Positions 59,599-64,000 of a stretch of DNA of 64,000 nucleotides are shown here, piece by piece. The DNA is taken from assembly GCA_910575795.1 (NCBI GenBank), contig CAJTGE010000017.1:1-64000 (forward strand), in the 5' to 3' direction. Under the pieces are notes generated by a model. That model was not told the origin of the DNA and did not search any database. It saw only the letters and a list, made by a program, of their open reading frames with translations. The DNA comes from Clostridiaceae bacterium (GTDB lineage Bacteria; Bacillota; Clostridia; Lachnospirales; Lachnospiraceae). The first letter of the stretch is position 1. Each line of letters begins with the position of its first letter. The translations under genes and the position numbers were made by a program.

Positions 59599-60372
59599 TT
59601 GGAAGAGTTAAAAAACGCCATTCAGAGGCAGAGAGAGATTTGTTCCGGGACAAGCGCCGTTATTGTGAAGAATTTAACGACAGGAGAGAGGATCGCATTT
59701 CGCGAGAGGGAGGTATTTCCGGCGGCCAGCCTGATTAAGCTCCCGATCCTGTTTACCCTTTATAAGAGAAAAAAAGAGGGCTTTTTTCTGGGAGAGCGCG
59801 TCCGCATGGAGGAGAGGCATAAGGTTAGCGGCTTTGGGATTTTAAAGGATCTGGAGCCGGGCCTTGCGCTCACATGGAAGGATCTGGCAGTGCTGATGAT
59901 CACTGTGAGTGATAATACGGCGGCGAACTGGCTGATCGATTTCCTGGGGATGGACGCGGTAAACAGGGAGATCAGGGCCCTGGGGCTTTCGGAAACGGAG
60001 CTGAACCGGAAGATGATGGACGCCGCGGCAAAGGAGCGGGGACTGGAAAACAAAACCAGCGCGGCCGATATGGAGCGGATGTATGAGGCGATACGAAACG
60101 ATGCGGATTCGGAGGAGATGACCGACATCCTGAGGAGACAGCAGTGCAACAATAAGCTGCCGGTTTTCTTTGGAAAACACAGCGGATTTGCTCACAAAAC
60201 CGGGGATCTGCCGGGCACGGAGCATGACGCGGGGATTCTATATGTGAAGGGACAGGCATGTTTCATTGCAGTCCTGACAAAGGATTTGGAGGACAATATG
60301 CACGGGATCCGGCTGAACCAGGAGGCCGGCCGCCTCGTATATGAGTATGCCGGACAGGAGAGAAAAGTATGA
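59599..60372 (+). CDS. Class A beta-lactamase-fold serine hydrolase
   Basis: The protein has 257 residues from the TTG at 59599 behind GGAGGGAC. Motifs: SxxK in FPAASLIKLPILF, SDN in VSDNTAANWLIDF, and KTG in FAHKTGDLPG. There is no signal peptide, so it stays in the cytosol, and the usual Glu166 region is not clear. A cytosolic location inside a catabolic operon argues for a peptidase, amidase or esterase role rather than antibiotic resistance. Confidence 0.85.
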   Translation: MEELKNAIQRQREICSGTSAVIVKNLTTGERIAFREREVFPAASLIKLPILFTLYKRKKEGFFLGERVRMEERHKVSGFGILKDLEPGLALTWKDLAVLMITVSDNTAANWLIDFLGMDAVNREIRALGLSETELNRKMMDAAAKERGLENKTSAADMERMYEAIRNDADSEEMTDILRRQQCNNKLPVFFGKHSGFAHKTGDLPGTEHDAGILYVKGQACFIAVLTKDLEDNMHGIRLNQEAGRLVYEYAGQERKV

Positions 60373-61466
60373 AAACAGGAATCATAAAAAACGTGGAAGT
60401 GAAGGTGCTGGAGCTCCCGCTGAAAAAACAGTGGAAGATATCGCTCTATGAGCAGACGACAAGGGCCCATGCGGTGGTGCGGATTCAAACAGACGAGGGT
60501 GTCACGGGATACGGGGAGGCGGCCCCGTCCCCGGCCTTTATGGGCGAGACAGGGTATACGATGGAGACGGTGATCAAACGCTACCTGGCCGATGCCGTTG
60601 CAGGTGAGAGCGTATTTCACACGGATCGCCTCCACGAAAAGATGAATGCGGCGATCTACGGGAATTACGCGGCCAAGGCGGCGCTTGACATGGCCTTTTA
60701 CGACGCCATGGGAAAGCTGACGGGGGTTCCGGCCTGCCGCCTTATGGGAGGAAAATACCGCGACAGGGTGGCTTTAAGCTGGGTTGTGGGAATGCAGGAT
60801 CTGGACGCGTCCATTGAGGAGGCGAAGGAAAAGCTGAAGCTTGGCTACCGCGTCCTCAAAATCAAGGTGGGGAGAACGCCGGAGACGGATACAGCCCTGG
60901 TAAAACGGATCCGCGCCGAGGTGGGGGACGATGTTCCGCTGCGCCTGGACGCCAACCAGGGGTATGACGCTGTGACGGCCCTGCAGGTATTTGGCCGTCT
61001 GGAGGAGTTCGGGCTGGAGAGCATCGAGCAGCCGGTCAGGCGCTGGGATATCCGGGGGATGAAGATGCTGCGGGAACGGCTGAAAACGCCGGTTATGGCG
61101 GACGAATCGGTTTCCGACTTCCACGCCGTGGGGCAGATGATTCGCGAGTCGGCCTGCGACTATGTAAATATTAAGGTCGGAAAGGTGGGCGGGCTCACGA
61201 TGGCGAAAAAGATCGCCGCCGCCCTGGAAGCGGAAGGGCTTCTGGCCACGGCGGGCAGCAACTTGGAGGTGGGGATCGGTTCCGCGGCGAGCATCCATTT
61301 TTCGGCCGCGACGCCGAATGTATCCCTTCCGGGGGATCTGCTGCTGGGCGGGCCGCTGCACCAGCATGATATTATCGTGGAAGATTTTGAGGTAAATGAC
61401 GGCTTTGTGACGGTTCCGGACACGCCAGGTCTGGGAATTGAAGTGGATGAAAGTATTTTCAAGTAA
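60369..61466 (+). CDS. Enolase-superfamily enzyme, dipeptide epimerase/MLE-like
   Basis: The protein has 365 residues, overlapping the hydrolase gene by 4 nt. MLE-subgroup residues: KIKVG (KxK base), RLDANQGY, SIEQPV and MADESV (three metal ligands), NIKVGKVGG (second Lys base), and a C-terminal DLLLGGPL. The subgroup includes L-Ala-D/L-Glu and other dipeptide epimerases. With an M20 amidohydrolase next door, epimerisation of a dipeptide or N-acyl amino acid is the best guess. Confidence 0.88.
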   Translation: MKTGIIKNVEVKVLELPLKKQWKISLYEQTTRAHAVVRIQTDEGVTGYGEAAPSPAFMGETGYTMETVIKRYLADAVAGESVFHTDRLHEKMNAAIYGNYAAKAALDMAFYDAMGKLTGVPACRLMGGKYRDRVALSWVVGMQDLDASIEEAKEKLKLGYRVLKIKVGRTPETDTALVKRIRAEVGDDVPLRLDANQGYDAVTALQVFGRLEEFGLESIEQPVRRWDIRGMKMLRERLKTPVMADESVSDFHAVGQMIRESACDYVNIKVGKVGGLTMAKKIAAALEAEGLLATAGSNLEVGIGSAASIHFSAATPNVSLPGDLLLGGPLHQHDIIVEDFEVNDGFVTVPDTPGLGIEVDESIFK

Positions 61467-62625
61467 GCGCGCGGTCAGGGAGGAGCTGGATCAGATACGA
61501 GAGGAGCTGATCCGGCTCCGTAGAAGTATCCACGCGCACCCGGAACAGGGGTACCACGAAACGGGTACCACGAAACGGGTAAAGGACTTTCTCGAGAGAC
61601 GCGGCGTCCCGTTTTGCAGCTTTACAAATATGACTGGCGGATATGTGTACATTGACTGCAAAAAAACGCGCAGCGTGGGCTTTCGGGCGGATCTCGACGC
61701 CCTGTCCATTGAGGAGAGGACCGGAGCGGAGTTCGCATCTGTGATCCCGGGCATGATGCACGCGTGCGGCCACGACATGCACACAGCGATTGCAGCGGGC
61801 CTGGCGGCGGTTTTATGGTCTTTGAGGGAGCGGCTGAGGGCAAATGTCCTGATCGTATTCCAGCCGGCGGAGGAGTGCAACCCAAAAGGCGGCGCGAAGG
61901 AAGCGCTGAAGGAAGGGATATTTGAGCGTTTCCAGGTGGAGGAGTTTTACGGGCTTCATATGTGGCCGGAGTTTAAGATTGGGGAGATCGGGCTGAGAAA
62001 GGGGGCGCTTATGGCCTCCTCGGATAAGCTTAACATCACAGTGACGGGAAAAAAAGCCCATGCGGCGGAACCCCAGAAGGGAGTGGACGCGATCTCCATT
62101 GCGGCGGAGATTATAAGCGCGGTCGAACACAAGATCCGCCGGGAGATCAGCCCCTTTGAGACAGCCCTTATCTCCATCGGCTCCGTTCAGACCGAGGGGC
62201 GCTACAACATCGTGTGCGACCACGCGCAGATCGAGGGCACGATCCGCTGCCTGAATCCGGAGACGCGGGCCTTTGTCCACCGGCGGGTTCGGGAGGTGGC
62301 GAAAGAGATTGCCGCCGCCTACCGGGGAAATGCAGCGGTTGGGATCGAGGACGGCTACCAGGCGGTGATCAATGACGCGGCGCTGACGGAGCGGTTTGCC
62401 GAAGGCGCGCGGGAGATTCTGGGGAAGGAGGCTGTGCATGCGGAGGTGAATCCCACGCTGATTGGGGAGGACTTTTCCTTTTACGGGGAAAGGGCGCCGT
62501 CGGTTTACTTCTTTATGGGCTGTGAGAGCGCATATCCGCTGCACAGCGACTGCTTCCTTCCGGCGGAGGAGGCGCTGGAGAGGTCGGTTTATCTGATGGC
62601 GGGGTATTTTTTGGATTTTATATAG
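61447..62625 (+). CDS. M20D-family amidohydrolase
   Basis: The protein has 392 residues from the ATG at 61447, overlapping the epimerase end; a TTG at 61438 is possible. Metal and catalytic motifs: HAHPEQGYHETGTTKRV, MHACGHDMHTAIAAG, FQPAEECNPKGG, YGLHMWP and NPTLIGEDFSFY. Such enzymes release amino acids from N-acyl or dipeptide substrates. It is the last gene of the operon. Confidence 0.92.
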   Translation: MKVFSSKRAVREELDQIREELIRLRRSIHAHPEQGYHETGTTKRVKDFLERRGVPFCSFTNMTGGYVYIDCKKTRSVGFRADLDALSIEERTGAEFASVIPGMMHACGHDMHTAIAAGLAAVLWSLRERLRANVLIVFQPAEECNPKGGAKEALKEGIFERFQVEEFYGLHMWPEFKIGEIGLRKGALMASSDKLNITVTGKKAHAAEPQKGVDAISIAAEIISAVEHKIRREISPFETALISIGSVQTEGRYNIVCDHAQIEGTIRCLNPETRAFVHRRVREVAKEIAAAYRGNAAVGIEDGYQAVINDAALTERFAEGAREILGKEAVHAEVNPTLIGEDFSFYGERAPSVYFFMGCESAYPLHSDCFLPAEEALERSVYLMAGYFLDFI

Positions 62626-62649
62626 AGCGGCGGGCTTTCTGGATTTTTA

Positions 62650-62702
62650 ATGTACTCCCGGAATCTCACAAAATCAGGCGCAGCGAGATTCCGGGAGTAC
62701 AT
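62650..62702. repeat. 18-bp perfect inverted repeat
   Basis: ATGTACTCCCGGAATCTC (62650-62667) and GAGATTCCGGGAGTACAT (62685-62702) are perfect arms with a 17-nt loop, between convergent genes. No T-run follows on either strand. The loop contains AAAATCAGGCGC, a 12-mer also found at 28652 and 55793. Confidence 0.7.
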
Positions 62703-62720
62703 TTATGGTTTAGGGGGCCG

Positions 62721-63209
62721 TCATCGCTCCATGCCGCCGCCACGGCCTTCCTCCTGTTCCGGAAAACGGAACCTCCTTATTGCCCGCTCACAGAACTCGC
62801 GCAGGACAGGAATGTCCGAAACCGCCGTTTCCCATACCAGCCCCACATCCACAGCGCCGTAATTATGGGCGAACAGGTTCCTCATGCCTTTGATAGCCGG
62901 CCGGTAAACGGAGTCTTTTGTCCCCTCACGGAACTCCTGCGTCCTTGCTGCATTCGCGTCATGGGAAAGGGCCTCTGTTGTCACCAGATCCACCGGTTTC
63001 TTTAACGCCTGCGTCAGTTCATGGTAAAGGGCGCCCAGGCCGAACATGGAGCGGATTCTGCCCCCGTCAATCCGCAGATCGATATCGCTCTGCGCTGTAG
63101 CCTCCCCACGGGCATAGGAGCCGAAAAGATACGCCCGGCGCACGCCGTAATCCCGCAGAATCGGACAGATAATTGCCTGTAGTTCATTCATGGCGTATAT
63201 TTTCTCCAT
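62721..63209 (-). CDS. Fused MNT nucleotidyltransferase and partial HEPN domain
   Basis: The protein has 162 residues from the ATG at 63209 behind GGGAGGTTCGGCT. Residues about 1-95 are a minimal nucleotidyltransferase with YLFGSYARGEATAQSDIDL (GSx10DxD). From about 105, YRPAIKGMRNLFAHNYGAVD and VGLVWETAVSDIPVLREF match the C-terminal half of a HEPN domain, including RNLFAH, the Rx4H RNase motif. Normally these are two genes of a toxin-antitoxin pair; here the first part of HEPN is missing and the rest is fused in frame. It may be a decayed or reshaped pair. Confidence 0.75.
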   Translation of the reverse strand: MEKIYAMNELQAIICPILRDYGVRRAYLFGSYARGEATAQSDIDLRIDGGRIRSMFGLGALYHELTQALKKPVDLVTTEALSHDANAARTQEFREGTKDSVYRPAIKGMRNLFAHNYGAVDVGLVWETAVSDIPVLREFCERAIRRFRFPEQEEGRGGGMER

Positions 63210-63313
63210 AGCCGAACCTCCCTGTTTATGTTTCTGTTCATTTCCATATATATCATTCCCATCTCCGCTTTTCAATAATGAGCGGTTTTTAATGCTGTTA
63301 CCGGCAATCCCTC

Positions 63314-63477
63314 GTTACTGTTCACACACCAGCCAATGCGAGGTGTTTTTTGTGAGCGCAGCGCAGCAGAAGTCACGGAAAACCCGAGGGCAGCGGCGCC
63401 AAACTGCGTTTTTTGCGGTTTGTGTGCATCGCGAAGCGTGTTACTGGGCACAGCCCGGCAGGGGTGTGAACAGTAAC
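63314..63477. mobile_element. 164-bp MITE-like insertion with 8-bp target duplication
   Basis: The ends GTTACTGTTCACAC (63314-63327) and GTGTGAACAGTAAC (63464-63477) are perfect 14-bp inverted repeats. AATCCCTC occurs directly outside both (63306-63313 and 63478-63485), an 8-bp target duplication. There is no transposase frame inside. Size and ends fit a non-autonomous derivative of an insertion sequence that makes 8-bp duplications. Confidence 0.85.
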
Positions 63478-63513
63478 AATCCCTCAACTTTCACGCATTT
63501 TATACATAATTCA

Positions 63514-63542
63514 TTGTTGTAACCCGGGAATTGTGGTATACT
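63514..63542 (+). promoter_or_regulatory. Upstream promoter of nusB
   Basis: TTGTTG (63514-63519) and TATACT (63537-63542) are 17 nt apart. Confidence 0.5.
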
Positions 63543-63568
63543 TTGGAAAAAGCACAATCCCCCACCCC

Positions 63569-63597
63569 TTGTGAAAATCATAGTCTTACGTTATAAT
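63569..63597 (+). promoter_or_regulatory. Proximal promoter of nusB
   Basis: TTGTGA (63569-63574) and TATAAT (63592-63597) are 17 nt apart, 82 bp ahead of the start codon. Confidence 0.6.
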
Positions 63598-63678
63598 GGG
63601 AGCTTAGAATACAGGCGCGGCGTTTTTCCCTGCGGGCAGGGCGGCGCGGCCGGCCAGGAAGGATCAGGAGGACATAGT

Positions 63679-64000
63679 ATGACCAGAAGAGAATTGCGGG
63701 AGCACTGCTTTAAGCTGCTGTTTTGCGCCGACTTTTATCCGGCGGGGGAGACAGGGGAACAGCTTGAGCAGTATTTTACAGAGCCGCAGGAGGAGGAAGA
63801 TACGCCGGACGGTGCGAGCGTGGTGCTGCACAGCCCGGCGCTGGATGTGTTTGACAGCGAGTATGTGAGAACCAGGGTGGGACGCATCATGGAGCTCATT
63901 CCTGACCTGGACGCGCGGATCAATGAGGTTGCCAAAGGCTGGACCACGAAGCGGATGGGAAAGGTGGAGCTGACGATCCTGCGCCTGGCCCTGTTTGAGA
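63679..64000 (+). CDS. nusB: Transcription antitermination factor NusB (partial, runs off the window)
   Basis: The ATG at 63679 follows AGGAGGACATAGT. The visible 107 residues begin MTRRELREHCFKLLFCADFY and end KRMGKVELTILRLALFE, the conserved NusB core that packs against NusE. An acidic insert (TEPQEEEDTPDGAS) sits after the first helices, as in other Lachnospiraceae. The gene is cut by the window edge. NusB acts in rRNA antitermination. Confidence 0.92.
   Translation, partial: MTRRELREHCFKLLFCADFYPAGETGEQLEQYFTEPQEEEDTPDGASVVLHSPALDVFDSEYVRTRVGRIMELIPDLDARINEVAKGWTTKRMGKVELTILRLALFE

Noticed and set aside
59599..60372. Antibiotic-resistance beta-lactamase
   Set aside because: No signal peptide, the Glu166 region is unclear, and it is embedded in a catabolic operon.
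62650..62702. Rho-independent terminator shared by the convergent genes
   Set aside because: The stem is strong but neither strand has a T-run after it, so it is listed as a repeat.

Overview
The window looks like the chromosome of a gut-type Lachnospiraceae (Clostridia). The signs are Gram-positive ribosome-binding sites and lipoprotein signals, a Tn916-family integrative element, a TPP riboswitch over a thiamine-precursor ABC transporter, a large reductase-ended NRPS, Cna-B type domains, and nusB at the right edge. Resident genes are GC-rich. The cargo at about 13.5-14.9 kb and the block at 54.4-56.2 kb are clearly AT-richer.

1-18.1 kb is mobile DNA made of two parallel recombination modules. 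Module A (about 0.02-5.0 kb) has an Orf9-like XRE repressor, a three-gene DUF2089/membrane/KTR operon, a leader-peptide attenuator, a sigma-like gene whose Shine-Dalgarno is buried in a perfect 14-bp hairpin, a DUF6870 gene and a large serine recombinase. Module B (about 5.1-18.1 kb) repeats this plan: an Orf9-like repressor, cargo, a leader-peptide attenuator, Orf7- and Orf8-like regulators, Xis and a Tn916-type tyrosine integrase. The cargo is a MocR regulator, an Lrp regulator, two aminotransferases, MATE/ECF-S/MATE, a decayed second MATE/ECF-S copy, a Crp-like regulator and an SDR. Both modules carry what looks like the same structured RNA, with compensatory changes, after the sigma-like region.

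18.3-28.3 kb holds a lipoprotein serpin, a YkuD L,D-transpeptidase, a minus-strand TPP-riboswitch operon (permease, binding protein, ATPase, TatD-like hydrolase) and a minus-strand aromatic amino acid operon (aroF-tyrA-aroA) with a consensus promoter. 28.3-29.4 kb is gene-free and rich in dispersed palindromic repeats.

29.4-40.2 kb encodes a 2984-residue NRPS (A-T-C-A-T-C-A-T-R) followed by a MATE exporter fused to an RsbW-like ATPase domain. The first A domain lacks the amino-anchoring Asp. A capped dipeptide aldehyde is therefore a reasonable product guess.

40.2-54.2 kb is one long operon. It has a GGDEF cyclase, a MotA/ExbB-like channel fused to a degenerate EAL domain, a MotB-like membrane protein carrying Cna-B-like domains, a Wzz/BY-kinase, a polymerase, a VanZ-like protein, three glycosyltransferases, a flippase and a priming sugar transferase. 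It reads as a cell-surface polysaccharide system wired to c-di-GMP and possibly to the proton-motive force. This is the most unusual system in the window.

54.3-64 kb holds an XRE regulator, two unrecognised small genes, a palindromic repeat interrupted by a 156-bp MITE, and an RpiR regulator with two perfect 16-bp operators. After these come a permease / nitrilase / beta-lactamase-fold / enolase-superfamily epimerase / M20 amidohydrolase operon, a fused MNT-HEPN remnant, a second MITE-like insertion with an 8-bp target duplication, and the 5' part of nusB.
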